DNA of 54,868 bases from Deltaproteobacteria bacterium (GTDB lineage Bacteria; Myxococcota_C; UBA6777): assembly GCA_006226375.1 (NCBI GenBank), contig SBHC01000066.1, positions 1 through 54,868 on the forward strand, written 5' to 3'. Under the pieces are notes generated by a model. The model did not search any database. It was not told the origin of the DNA and saw nothing but the letters and a program-made list of their open reading frames with translations. Of the stretch, positions 27,127 to 34,884 are shown in pieces. Made by a program: the position numbers and the translations under genes. The first letter of the stretch is position 1. Each line of letters starts with the position of its first letter.

Positions 27127-27208
27127 CATTTTGATAGACTCAAAATGGTAGAGAATCAGGGTGCTGCTATCACACTGATAGGCTCAAAATGACAGTCATA
27201 TCAAAATG
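27127..27208. promoter_or_regulatory. Cluster of TCAAAATG octamers (likely operator)
   Basis: CATTTTGA-N5-TCAAAATG is a perfect inverted repeat (27127-27147). Two more TCAAAATG copies follow in direct order (27184-27191, 27201-27208), and TGATAG-R-CTCAAAATG is shared by two copies. The cluster lies about 190 bases before the YcaC-type gene in a 320-bp gap with no other gene. It is a good candidate for cooperative binding of a regulator. Confidence 0.55.
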
Positions 27209-27255
27209 AATGGGGGAGTGCTTGTGGAGAAAGACGGGGAAACAGAAGGGGGATC

Positions 27256-29652
27256 TTAGTTGTCGGTGGTGATGGTGTCAGCGTTGGCGGGGGGAGTGGG
27301 GTTGGCCGCAGCTTCGAGCTTCTCAACGTCAGCTTTCCAGGTGTCTTCGTTGTCGTAGACGTAGCGCTTGCCGTCGTGAACGATGGTGAAGACCTTCTTG
27401 TTGTCCTTGCTGTCGAGGCCGAGGTAGAGGAGGTCGTTCAGGTCGCTGATGGCGGACAAGGAGGTCTCAAGGTTGTCGAGGTCCACGATGCCGCGATCCA
27501 TCATCGCCTTGTTGATGTACCACTTGCCGTTTTCACGGATGAGGGGAGCCACGCGGGGAACGTCGCGCCAGAAGAAGTCAACGGGAGCGTTGTCTTCGAA
27601 GGTGCGGATGACGTTACCTTCTTCGTCCAACTCGTTAACCTTGCTTCCGCTCTTGTTGGTTCCGAAGACAGCGTCAACGTGAACGTCGATGCGCTCGAAG
27701 CGTCCATCTTCGCTGCGCCAGGCCACTTCTTCGCGGATGTTGTACATCGCGCCGTTCCAAACTTCTTGGCCTTTGTCGCTGTCGGTCGCGATGGAGTTAC
27801 CGGAGCGCATCGCGCTATCGGTCAGGCGGGTCTTGCCTTCCACGTCGTCACCGGACTGCATTTCTTTGCCGAGCAGCATGTTGTGTGCGGTGCCCATGGG
27901 GTGGGTCGCGCCTTCTTCTGCCACAAACTTACCTTCGTCGTTCTTCTTGAAGGTGACGTCCATGGAGGAGAGTTCTTTGGTCTTGGGGTTGAAGTAGTAG
28001 CGGGTCAGGCTGCGGTCGCCGATGCTACGGATGTCGGTACCCAAGAGAACCTTCTCGTCGGTGTCGGGGGAGATGGTGATGCTGTCTTTGTTTTCCACCC
28101 ACTGGCCGTTTTCGTTGACGGTGTAGTACTCGTTCTTGGCCTTGATGGTGCGGTCGTTACCGCTGATGATGTGGGTGTCGCCTTGGATCTTCTGGCTGAG
28201 CTCTTCGTTGACTTCAAAGCTCTTGCCGTCGTCGCTCAAGGTATACTCGGAGAAGCTCTTCTCTGCGTCGACGGTCTCGTCGGAGTTGGGCTTGGTCATG
28301 CTCTCGAAGCGAACGTTGAAGCTTCGGTACTGGCCACCCACGCTGAGGTGGATGTTGTCGGGGCGGTCGTCGTTACGAGCACCACCGAACTGAGTTTCGC
28401 CCATGTGGACGGTCTTGCCGGTGCCAAACTCAACGTACTGGCCGCCGAAGTTCAGGGTGCTGGACATGGCTTCCAACAGGTCCTTGCGGCTGTAGTCGGT
28501 GGTCTTACCGGTGTCTGCGCGGTATTCTTTCACACCAGCGGAGCCGCTCATGTCGGTGTGGATGGTTTCCATCACAGCCTTGATGTCGCAGTGACCCCAC
28601 CAGCCGGTGTTGATCTTCTCGGAGTCGATCATGCGGTTGCCGTTCCAGTCAAACCGGAAATCGTTTCGCAGTTCTTCTTCTTCGCCAGCGCGACGGAAAG
28701 TCAGTTCTTGTACATCGGTACGGATGAAGCTTTCTTGCAGCTCAGCCGGAACTTCAGTGGTGGTTCCTTGGAAGAGGTACTTGTCTTGAGCGCTATCCCA
28801 AACGACTTGCTTGCCAGCGTTTTCGTTGTCGATGTTGGGGTCAACCTGAATGGTTTCGTAGCTGGGGGTGACGTTGCTAACAGTGTCAGCTTTCATCGAG
28901 ACAACGTTGCGGCTGTCTTTGTCGATGGCCACAAGACCCATGGTCTTTTCTGCGTTGTTCTCGTCCATCTTGCCGTTGGGCACATACTTCTTGGTGAAGA
29001 TGAAGTCGATCTGGTTTTGGATGGTCTCACGACGGGGGTCATCAGCGGGCATGGCGTCGAGCATTTTTTCGTACACGTGGACGAAAGCCGAGTCGTGACC
29101 GTAGGACCAGTAACCGCCAGTGTCAGCTTTGTCGAACTTGATAGCGCGACCGCGGAACGCGTCAGCGTGCGAGAGGTTGACTTCGCGACGAGCAGCGACT
29201 GCGTCTTCGCCAGTCAGGCCAGTCTTGGCAACGAGGCCCATGGCTTCGTCGTAGAAGGAGCCGATGCGACGTCCGGTGACGTTGTTGTAAGCGAAGTGGC
29301 TGTCTTCGCCGATCTTCTCAGCGAACTCTTGACGATCCGGGAGGAGGTAGTCGCCGTGGGTTTCTTTCAACTCGGTCAACAGAGCTTTGAAGTCTTCGCC
29401 AGTCTTGACTTCAGCCAAACGATCGGCGGGAACGTCAATGATCTGGGGACGTGCGTCAAAGTCTTCGATGGTGCGGGGAGCGATCTTAAGATCGGGTACG
29501 TGAAACCCAGGAGCGATCTCGGTGCTCAACTCGATGCGGGTCGAGGTGGTTTCTGCGACTTTGTCGCCACCGCTTGCAATTTCAGTTCCTTGCAAAAGGC
29601 TGGGGTCAAAGACAGGGGCGTTTCTTCCGGGACCGGAAACATTGCTTGGCAT
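27256..29652 (-). CDS. Large unknown protein with W-W-G-H-C motif (possible papain-/transglutaminase-like)
   Basis: 798 residues, acidic, hydrophilic, no signal peptide or membrane helix. Not firmly recognised. The most notable piece is G-W-W-G-H-C near residues 351-355, inside an otherwise ordinary stretch; a C preceded by W-x-G is a usual nucleophile setting in papain-like and transglutaminase-like folds, and the E-R/N-D-D-x-N-H stretches downstream could supply partners. This is a weak hint only. A duplicated beta-type alternation of strands and charged turns fills the rest. The ATG at 29652 has AGGAG seven bases upstream; ATG 29658 is too close to that site. It may be an effector or intracellular enzyme. 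Confidence 0.75.
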   Translation of the reverse strand: MPSNVSGPGRNAPVFDPSLLQGTEIASGGDKVAETTSTRIELSTEIAPGFHVPDLKIAPRTIEDFDARPQIIDVPADRLAEVKTGEDFKALLTELKETHGDYLLPDRQEFAEKIGEDSHFAYNNVTGRRIGSFYDEAMGLVAKTGLTGEDAVAARREVNLSHADAFRGRAIKFDKADTGGYWSYGHDSAFVHVYEKMLDAMPADDPRRETIQNQIDFIFTKKYVPNGKMDENNAEKTMGLVAIDKDSRNVVSMKADTVSNVTPSYETIQVDPNIDNENAGKQVVWDSAQDKYLFQGTTTEVPAELQESFIRTDVQELTFRRAGEEEELRNDFRFDWNGNRMIDSEKINTGWWGHCDIKAVMETIHTDMSGSAGVKEYRADTGKTTDYSRKDLLEAMSSTLNFGGQYVEFGTGKTVHMGETQFGGARNDDRPDNIHLSVGGQYRSFNVRFESMTKPNSDETVDAEKSFSEYTLSDDGKSFEVNEELSQKIQGDTHIISGNDRTIKAKNEYYTVNENGQWVENKDSITISPDTDEKVLLGTDIRSIGDRSLTRYYFNPKTKELSSMDVTFKKNDEGKFVAEEGATHPMGTAHNMLLGKEMQSGDDVEGKTRLTDSAMRSGNSIATDSDKGQEVWNGAMYNIREEVAWRSEDGRFERIDVHVDAVFGTNKSGSKVNELDEEGNVIRTFEDNAPVDFFWRDVPRVAPLIRENGKWYINKAMMDRGIVDLDNLETSLSAISDLNDLLYLGLDSKDNKKVFTIVHDGKRYVYDNEDTWKADVEKLEAAANPTPPANADTITTDN

Positions 29653-30176
29653 GGTCATTCTCCTGACACATAAGGTTGAAAAAAAAACGAACGAAACAAA
29701 GTCCTCACTCAGGGGAGTGGCTTGTCCCAAACAAGGACTGGGGTGGAGCTTGTTACGTTGTACAAAACACAGGCTCCCAGACAAACAAAAAAAGACATCT
29801 TACCACAAAACAAACAAACAAAACTTGCCTTGGTACAAGACGAGCAAATCAGACTCCTCCAGCCTTCTTCGCTCTATTCTGTGCCTGCCTCCTTTTTCCT
29901 CGGCAGGCTAAAGCTTTCCCATTATTCACGTGCACTATCGGCAAGTTGTTGGAGAAGTTGCTTCTTTTTCTGCAGAAAATACAAGGCGTCCATCTAAGTG
30001 TTCGATTGTAAAATGATAGTTTTTTTTACTTCTGTCTGGGAGTGGTCGCGGTTGGGAGGAGAAAGTCTCTGAGACTTGGGGCTGTGATTTGCTTCCGAAC
30101 GATCGGAGTGTGTAAGTTCACACGAGCCTGGATTCGAGCAGGCTGTACCATTTCATACCGAACAGGAGAGCCGAAC
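29653..30176. other. 524-bp gene-free region, A-rich and with leader elements
   Basis: It carries the promoter side of the 798-residue leftward gene and the leader of the small rightward gene. Seen here: an A9 run near 29678, an (AAAC) run near 29810, a 7-bp stem with 12-base loop at 29883-29908 without a T tract, and the inverted repeats at 30063-30144. No gene is supported. Confidence 0.5.
30063..30144 (+). promoter_or_regulatory. Four consecutive short inverted repeats in the small gene's leader
   Basis: In order: AAGTCTC-T-GAGACTT (30063-30077); TCCGA-N4-TCGGA (30094-30107); GTGTG-N6-CACAC (30108-30123); and AGCCTG-N8-CAGGCT (30125-30144). They end 32 bases before the ATG at 30177. They could be operators or a structured RNA leader. 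Confidence 0.45.
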
Positions 30177-30422
30177 ATGGAACGAATGAATGGAATTGCA
30201 AAATTAATCTGTAGTGTTGCGCTGCTTTTGTTTGCGGTTGCGGCGTTGATCTTCTCGCTGCGAAGCACTTCCAACGAAGCCAACGCGGTAGGGGTGGCGT
30301 CACGTCGAGCTGGCTACAATGGCTTTGTCTTTACCCAGAGTCCCAGTGGAAAGGTCCTCTACAAATGGGAGTGGGATAGTAAGAAGAATAGTTGGGTACG
30401 TACCAGGCATGCAGGTCGCTAA
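30177..30422 (+). CDS. Small exported or membrane-anchored protein, 81 aa
   Basis: 81 residues. One hydrophobic helix (about 8-29) near the N-terminus is followed by a polar tail with Trp, Lys and Gly (Y-N-G-F-V-F, Y-K-W-E-W-D-S-K-K). It could be a single-pass inner-membrane protein or a secreted small protein. AGGAG eight bases before the ATG and a clear gap on both sides support it. No family recognised. The structured leader upstream suggests regulated expression. Confidence 0.7.
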   Translation: MERMNGIAKLICSVALLLFAVAALIFSLRSTSNEANAVGVASRRAGYNGFVFTQSPSGKVLYKWEWDSKKNSWVRTRHAGR

Positions 30423-30489
30423 CATAGCGTTGCTTTCTCAGATTCTCGCCTTGAACTCTTTTTCCTGCCCCTCCAGCGATAACCTTCTT

Positions 30490-31215
30490 TCATGATCCTC
30501 CAAGGTTTCCTTTCTTGCGACATTTGCACGGTTGGCTTGTTTTTCTTTTGGCAGAGGCTTCCGGAAACATCCGGGTGGGTTTTTGCCCCATAAGCTTTGG
30601 GGAGACAAAGCGGTAGGAGATGTTGGAGGAGAAGCCACGGGTGATGGTGCATCCATAATAGGGAGCGCGTGGGTTTGCGATCGGTCGATCCTGAAGCAAC
30701 GCTTGCAGCGCACTTTCCGCATAAGCAACTCGGCCAGAGACACCCGGTTTGCGCTCATTGTCGAGCCAGCCAAAGAACCGGACTTTTCCCTGACGATCGA
30801 GGAGTACGATGGTTGGGGTTGTTGTGACCCCAAGGTACCGGGCGAGCTTGCCGTTTTGATCCACAACCAGAGGAACCCGAAGACGCCGCTGCATGGCGTG
30901 TTGCCAAAGCCGGGTGGGAGAGTCGTCGGCATTGCTTGCCACAGCCAGTACTTGAACATCTTGGGGAGCATAACGAGCGCGAAGCTGCTCAATGCGAGCC
31001 TGGTAACGTTTCACGCAAGGGCATGTGGTCGCCCACCACGCCAAAACGGTAGCTTTGTGGCGTTGGATACTTTGATGCAGCGGAAACGGTTTGCCTGTCA
31101 GGCTCACCAAGTTTCGCGATAAGGGAGATGTGGGAGTGGGAAGTTTGTTGTGAGCGGTGGAGGCGCAACCGGTTAGGAGCAGACCAGCAAAGCCAAAGAA
31201 TACAAAGCGTATCAT
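30490..31215 (-). CDS. Redoxin lipoprotein (TlpA/peroxiredoxin-like), C-P-C site
   Basis: 241 residues. The signal ends in the lipobox L-L-T-G-C (C17), so it is an acylated envelope protein. A thioredoxin fold follows with A-W-W-A-T-T-C-P-C-V-K-R-Y as its active-site loop, V-D-Q-N-G-K-L-A-R-Y-L-G and T-P-T-I-V-L-L-D. The usual C-x2-C is a C-P-C here, as in a set of uncharacterised redoxins that also end in Y-G-C-T-I. About 50 basic residues after that end are extra. It lies 39 bases downstream of a beta-barrel-like gene, same strand, suggesting a common envelope task in thiol or metal handling. Confidence 0.85.
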   Translation of the reverse strand: MIRFVFFGFAGLLLTGCASTAHNKLPTPTSPLSRNLVSLTGKPFPLHQSIQRHKATVLAWWATTCPCVKRYQARIEQLRARYAPQDVQVLAVASNADDSPTRLWQHAMQRRLRVPLVVDQNGKLARYLGVTTTPTIVLLDRQGKVRFFGWLDNERKPGVSGRVAYAESALQALLQDRPIANPRAPYYGCTITRGFSSNISYRFVSPKLMGQKPTRMFPEASAKRKTSQPCKCRKKGNLGGS

Positions 31216-31254
31216 GACATCTTCTCGGGTTGAGTGGGTGAAGAGTGGTTGTTC

Positions 31255-32199
31255 TTAGAAGTATCCGTAACGTAGGTTCAGCGTGCAGGTCAGGCGTCCC
31301 GGTTGGTTGTGTCCCAATTGGCTGGCGAACAGCCCGGTGTCCAGGCTACCGACGATGGTCCAATGGGGAGTAAACGCCCAGGCTGCCGAGAGTCCCAGAC
31401 CCAGGTCCAGGCGGTAGGAGTTCTCTTGGACTTGTTCATCAAAGCGTAGGTTGTCTTCCCACAAGACGCGGAAAGAAGCTGCCAAAACCAAGACGCTTCC
31501 AATTTCAACGCCTCCTGAGAACGTGTTGATCCAGGACAAGCCGAAACGTTGGTGTTGTTTAAGGTCTTCACGGTACTGGGGAAGGGGGATCTGTACGCCC
31601 GTGTCCCAGCGAAGGAAGCCGGGGTAGAACGTCTTCTCGAAGGTCAGCCCTGCGTTGAGCACCCAGGCTCCACGACCTGTTACATCAGCGGCGAGAACAT
31701 GGGTGGTTTGTTCGGTGCTGCGTCCTGCTGGCGCTGAGACGCTCAAATTCAACGCGATCGCAGGTACATGGATCAACTCTCCAATCGAAAGGATCTCAAA
31801 GCGTCCACCCAACTGGACATCGGAGACAAAGCCGCCTACATCCACAAGGTCGCCAGCGCGTCTGTAGTTCATGCTCCAAGGGACTCGAAAAAACAGAGAC
31901 ACTTTGCGATGCAAGCCAACAAGTCCCCAAAGCTCAGAGCGCCACTCTACATCGTTGTAATTGGGCCGGTATGCTTGCCAGTCACCGTGGGTGTCCCAAT
32001 GTCCAATGCCCCCTAACACCGAGGTTCGCAGCCCAAACGCAAGCTTCTCCCAATTTTTGAGGCGACCCACTCCCGAGACGGCTGCCGACATACAACAAGC
32101 ACCTCCCTCGCTTGATGAAGGACGCACCAACAGCAACGTTGTTAACAAGAGAAGCCCGAGGAAGAAGGAGGTTGTTCTGCGCTGATGTTGTTGTATCAT
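31255..32199 (-). CDS. Predicted outer-membrane beta-barrel protein
   Basis: 314 residues. A signal peptide (to about residue 31) is followed by G-A-C-C near the mature N-terminus and then alternating amphipathic strands with aromatic ends, for example F-G-L-R-T-S-V-L-G-G-I-G, L-W-G-L-V-G-L-H-R-K-V-S-L-F-F-R-V-P-W and closing L-R-Y-G-Y-F, as in outer-membrane barrels. Ligand unknown. ATG 32199 precedes the signal peptide; its ribosome site is weak. It is first in a two-gene unit with the redoxin lipoprotein. Confidence 0.8.
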   Translation of the reverse strand: MIQQHQRRTTSFFLGLLLLTTLLLVRPSSSEGGACCMSAAVSGVGRLKNWEKLAFGLRTSVLGGIGHWDTHGDWQAYRPNYNDVEWRSELWGLVGLHRKVSLFFRVPWSMNYRRAGDLVDVGGFVSDVQLGGRFEILSIGELIHVPAIALNLSVSAPAGRSTEQTTHVLAADVTGRGAWVLNAGLTFEKTFYPGFLRWDTGVQIPLPQYREDLKQHQRFGLSWINTFSGGVEIGSVLVLAASFRVLWEDNLRFDEQVQENSYRLDLGLGLSAAWAFTPHWTIVGSLDTGLFASQLGHNQPGRLTCTLNLRYGYF

Positions 32200-32542
32200 T
32201 GACTTGTTTGACCCAGGTCCTTGGTGGCGGTTCACGGTTTCGCATGGCAGGTCTGGGTATACAAGCCTGGACAAAAATCACCATTGGGTAAATTGTCGCA
32301 CCTTGTTATGTGTTCTGAATCCCAACGGAAATGAGGGGGCATGAAGAGAATGTTCTCGCATCTTTTATGCCGTGGGAAGAGGCAGTGACAGGGTTTTCCT
32401 ACCCAAGACGCTCCTCGCTGTGTTGTGGGTTGTAAGTCAAGGCGGGTAGAGCACCCGTTTTACAGGGGTTACTTGCTCAATGGTCGAGATCCAGGCATGG
32501 TAGGTGTCCATTGGTTCATTGTCTTGATGATGGGAGAAGTGT
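32200..32542. other. Divergent intergenic region, barrel gene / START gene
   Basis: No gene seen. A perfect 12-bp palindrome GAGAATGTTCTC-type pair (GAGAA-TG-TTCTC, 32346-32357) lies inside a wider GGCAT/ATGCC inverted repeat. It is a candidate operator for either neighbour. No convincing -35/-10 pair was found by eye. Confidence 0.4.
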
Positions 32543-33352
32543 ATGTGCAGCACGAAATCTACGTTGGTTCTGTCTTTGATGCTAGCTTTGATGATGTTCG
32601 TTGTTCCCAGCCCCAAAAGCGCGATAGCTGGCGGAGGTTTCAAAGGAACCTGGAAGAAAGTGTCGAACAAGGATGGTGTGTTGGTCCATCGTATGAAGCT
32701 GAAGGGAAGCAACCTGTTTGCGTTCCGCGGTGAGATGACAGCGAACATTCACATCGCCAAGCTGATTCGGATCTTTATCTCTCCGAAGGTGAAGACCCGG
32801 AAGAAGTGGATTGATGGTTTTCGAGGGAGCAAGCCCATCTCTACCCCGAGTCCTTTGGAGCGGGTGTACTGGATCCGGTTTGATCTTCCCTGGCCGGCCT
32901 GGGACCGAGACTTTGTGTTTCACACACGAGCGGTTCCCAACCTCCGCGACCGGACGTTTACGGCGCTGATTAAATCGGTAAAACACAAGAAGTTTCCGAA
33001 GAACAAGTGCTGCGTCCGCGCGTTTGCCCGAGGGACGTACTACAAGTTTACGGCGCTCAAACACAAGAAAGGCGACAAGCGTGGGCCACGCACTCGGTTG
33101 TATGTGGAGGTTCACACAGACCCCAAAGGTTGGTTACCTGCATGGTTGATCAACAAGACCCAGTCGAACTGGCCACGCAAAACGCTCCTCAACTTGGTAA
33201 AGGTCTCCCGCAAAGCCAAACCACATCCTTTGATGCTTCCATGGCACTCGCCGGGCCCTATCCAATACCCCGCCGCTGTGGTCAAAAAGTACGGAAAGTT
33301 GATCAAGGCGTCACAGAAGTATGTGAAGGAACATGTGAAGCCATCGAAGTGA
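32543..33352 (+). CDS. Exported START/SRPBCC-domain protein
   Basis: 269 residues with a Sec signal (to about residue 29, S-A-I-A-G). The rest fits a START-like lipid-binding fold: E-M-T-A-N-I-H/x, E-R-V-Y-W-I-R-F-D-L-P-W-P-A-W-D-R-D-F-V, and the closing helix P-A-W-L-I-N-K-T-Q-S-N-W-P-R-K-T-L. Such domains bind lipids or hydrophobic compounds; being exported, it may move lipids in the periplasm. GGGAG six bases before the ATG supports the start. The protein is strongly basic. Confidence 0.85.
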   Translation: MCSTKSTLVLSLMLALMMFVVPSPKSAIAGGGFKGTWKKVSNKDGVLVHRMKLKGSNLFAFRGEMTANIHIAKLIRIFISPKVKTRKKWIDGFRGSKPISTPSPLERVYWIRFDLPWPAWDRDFVFHTRAVPNLRDRTFTALIKSVKHKKFPKNKCCVRAFARGTYYKFTALKHKKGDKRGPRTRLYVEVHTDPKGWLPAWLINKTQSNWPRKTLLNLVKVSRKAKPHPLMLPWHSPGPIQYPAAVVKKYGKLIKASQKYVKEHVKPSK

Positions 33353-33441
33353 TCGATGAAGGTGTGAGAGGCAGGCTGGGTCCGCATACGGGGGAGGGTA
33401 AGAAACCAACGGGGACACCCTTTTGCGGAGGGTCTGTTGGA

Positions 33442-33825
33442 TCAAGCTTTGTCTTGGTGGATTTGGATGTAGTTTCCGCAGGTGTCATCAAACACGGCGA
33501 TGGTTCCATAATCCGTATCGGTGGGTTCTTGTGTGAAGACGACGCCCTTTTCTTTCAAGGTTTCGTAATCCTGTTGGGCGTTTTGACTTCCAAGGACAAG
33601 GACAGGTAGACCTTTCTCGTAGACCTTGGATTGGAAGGACGCGTAGAATTCTTCCCCTGTGGGTTCGAGCAACAAAGCTGTTCCGTTGGGTTGTTCTGGA
33701 GATGCGACTATCGCGAACTGGGCTTCAGGTACAAACATAACCTCAGTGAAGCCGAGAACTTCCGTGTAGAAACGATGGGCGGCGATTGGATCTTTCACTG
33801 GGATGCTGGTCATTTTGATGTTCAT
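33442..33825 (-). CDS. VOC-family (glyoxalase/bleomycin-resistance fold) protein
   Basis: 127 residues, one VOC module. The N-terminal I-P-V-K-D-P-I-A-A-H-R-F-Y-T-E-V-L-G-F and C-terminal F-D-D-T-C-G-N-Y-I-Q-I-H-Q are typical of metal-using or degenerate members. Reaction unknown; it could be a lyase, dioxygenase or binding protein. AAGGAG is six bases before the ATG. It stands alone, convergent with the START gene. Confidence 0.92.
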   Translation of the reverse strand: MNIKMTSIPVKDPIAAHRFYTEVLGFTEVMFVPEAQFAIVASPEQPNGTALLLEPTGEEFYASFQSKVYEKGLPVLVLGSQNAQQDYETLKEKGVVFTQEPTDTDYGTIAVFDDTCGNYIQIHQDKA

Positions 33826-33993
33826 GGGAGACTCCTTGGGTTGTTGCAATAGACAATGTGGGCGACATCTTAACTGCTCTGTCTGTCATATCTTGTCATA
33901 TCAACTTTGAGTTCTAACATCACCCAGCAAGGACCAGCTTGTTTGTTGCCTTCCACAACTGATGAACATCCGCTGTATCACTGCTTGGTTCGT

Positions 33994-34542
33994 CTAGCGA
34001 TATTTGGCTTGCAACGTGCGCTTTCGTTGCTTGGCTCGACGGGCGCAGCGATGGAAAGAGCGGGCGATTCTGGCCTGTTGCAGTACATTCCCATACATCT
34101 TGATAGCTTCCCTCTTAAGGGGAGTGACAAACTTAATATCAATCTTGTCCATGTATTGTTTCTTGGCCTGTGGCGTCCACTTCAGCCCTTCAATGTAAGG
34201 AAAAGGTGCACGGCGAATGCTATCTGCGATGTGCTCTTTGGCCTCTGCGAGTTTCTGAAGGGTGCAAAGTGTATAGCCTGTGTTGGGGCCTCGAATGACC
34301 TGAAAAATGGTAGCTGATAGCAAGTCAAATTGAATCATCATCTTGTGAATCTGACGGACCTGTCGCCTCGGAACTGTCGCTGTGATGGACTGACGCAAAA
34401 ATTGTCGATGCTTCTTGGCAAAGCGTTGGTAGGCTCGTTTTTGTTCTCGACGCTCAGACAGAGATCCCGGCGCAGAGCTCGCCTGCATAGGAATCACAAA
34501 GAGCGCAAGGCACAGGGCGGAGCAAGATAGATAGCTTTTCAT
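33994..34542 (-). CDS. Unknown exported basic protein
   Basis: 182 residues. A signal peptide (to about residue 23, S-S-A) leads to a strongly basic and helical body with R/K-rich segments (R-R-E-Q-K-R-A-Y-Q-R-F-A-K-K) and two cysteines in the second half. No family recognised. AAAGGA precedes the ATG by eight bases. A Crp-like site lies 115 bases upstream, shared with the opposite gene. Confidence 0.75.
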   Translation of the reverse strand: MKSYLSCSALCLALFVIPMQASSAPGSLSERREQKRAYQRFAKKHRQFLRQSITATVPRRQVRQIHKMMIQFDLLSATIFQVIRGPNTGYTLCTLQKLAEAKEHIADSIRRAPFPYIEGLKWTPQAKKQYMDKIDIKFVTPLKREAIKMYGNVLQQARIARSFHRCARRAKQRKRTLQAKYR

Positions 34543-34884
34543 CAGCGTCGTCCTTTGGTCGAGAGGAAGAGAGGATCTCGGTGTTCTCTTCTCTTACCTC
34601 TTGCGAAGACAATTGTTACAAAATCCCTCTTGGTTTTGATGAGATAGGTGGAAATGTGTGAGGCCTCTCACAAAAAAAGAAGCAACTTCCTCGAAGGGGA
34701 ACCGAAAAAGACAACACAAGGACACAGCGGCGGATAGGGAAGCCTTTGGCAAGAAGCTCTCCCAACACAACTCACCCCATTTCCTGAATCGGGGAGGGCA
34801 ACGCCACTCGTGCACCCCAAGCAAACACCAATCCAAAGCGATTCGCTAGGCTACTTTTTTCGAAGATGAATAGGAGAGTGACTC
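34543..34884. other. Divergent intergenic region with Crp-like site
   Basis: No gene supported. Apart from the palindrome at 34657-34672 there is an A-rich run just after it and a T6 run at about 34855. Both neighbouring starts have good ribosome sites, so promoters should lie here. Confidence 0.45.
34657..34672. promoter_or_regulatory. Crp/Fnr-type site, TGTGA-N6-TCACA
   Basis: TGTGAGGCCTCTCACA is a perfect match to the consensus half-sites of the Crp group. It sits 115 bases from the leftward start (34542) and 213 from the rightward start (34885), nearer to the former. Two similar sites occur at 42132-42180. Confidence 0.5.

Noticed and set aside
27376..29673. Long rightward open frame opposite the 798-residue unknown gene
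   Set aside because: It overlaps the whole leftward gene, has no ribosome site, and its translation is a Val/Ala-rich mirror typical of antisense frames in codon-biased genes. The leftward frame has a good AGGAG and normal protein character.
29883..29908. GCCTGCC-N12-GGCAGGC hairpin taken as a terminator
   Set aside because: No T tract follows on either strand, and no gene ends just before it.
34657..34672. Hairpin followed by A7 read as a terminator
   Set aside because: The A run is on the wrong side for a plus-strand terminator, and no leftward gene ends there. The exact TGTGA-N6-TCACA form fits a Crp-type site better.
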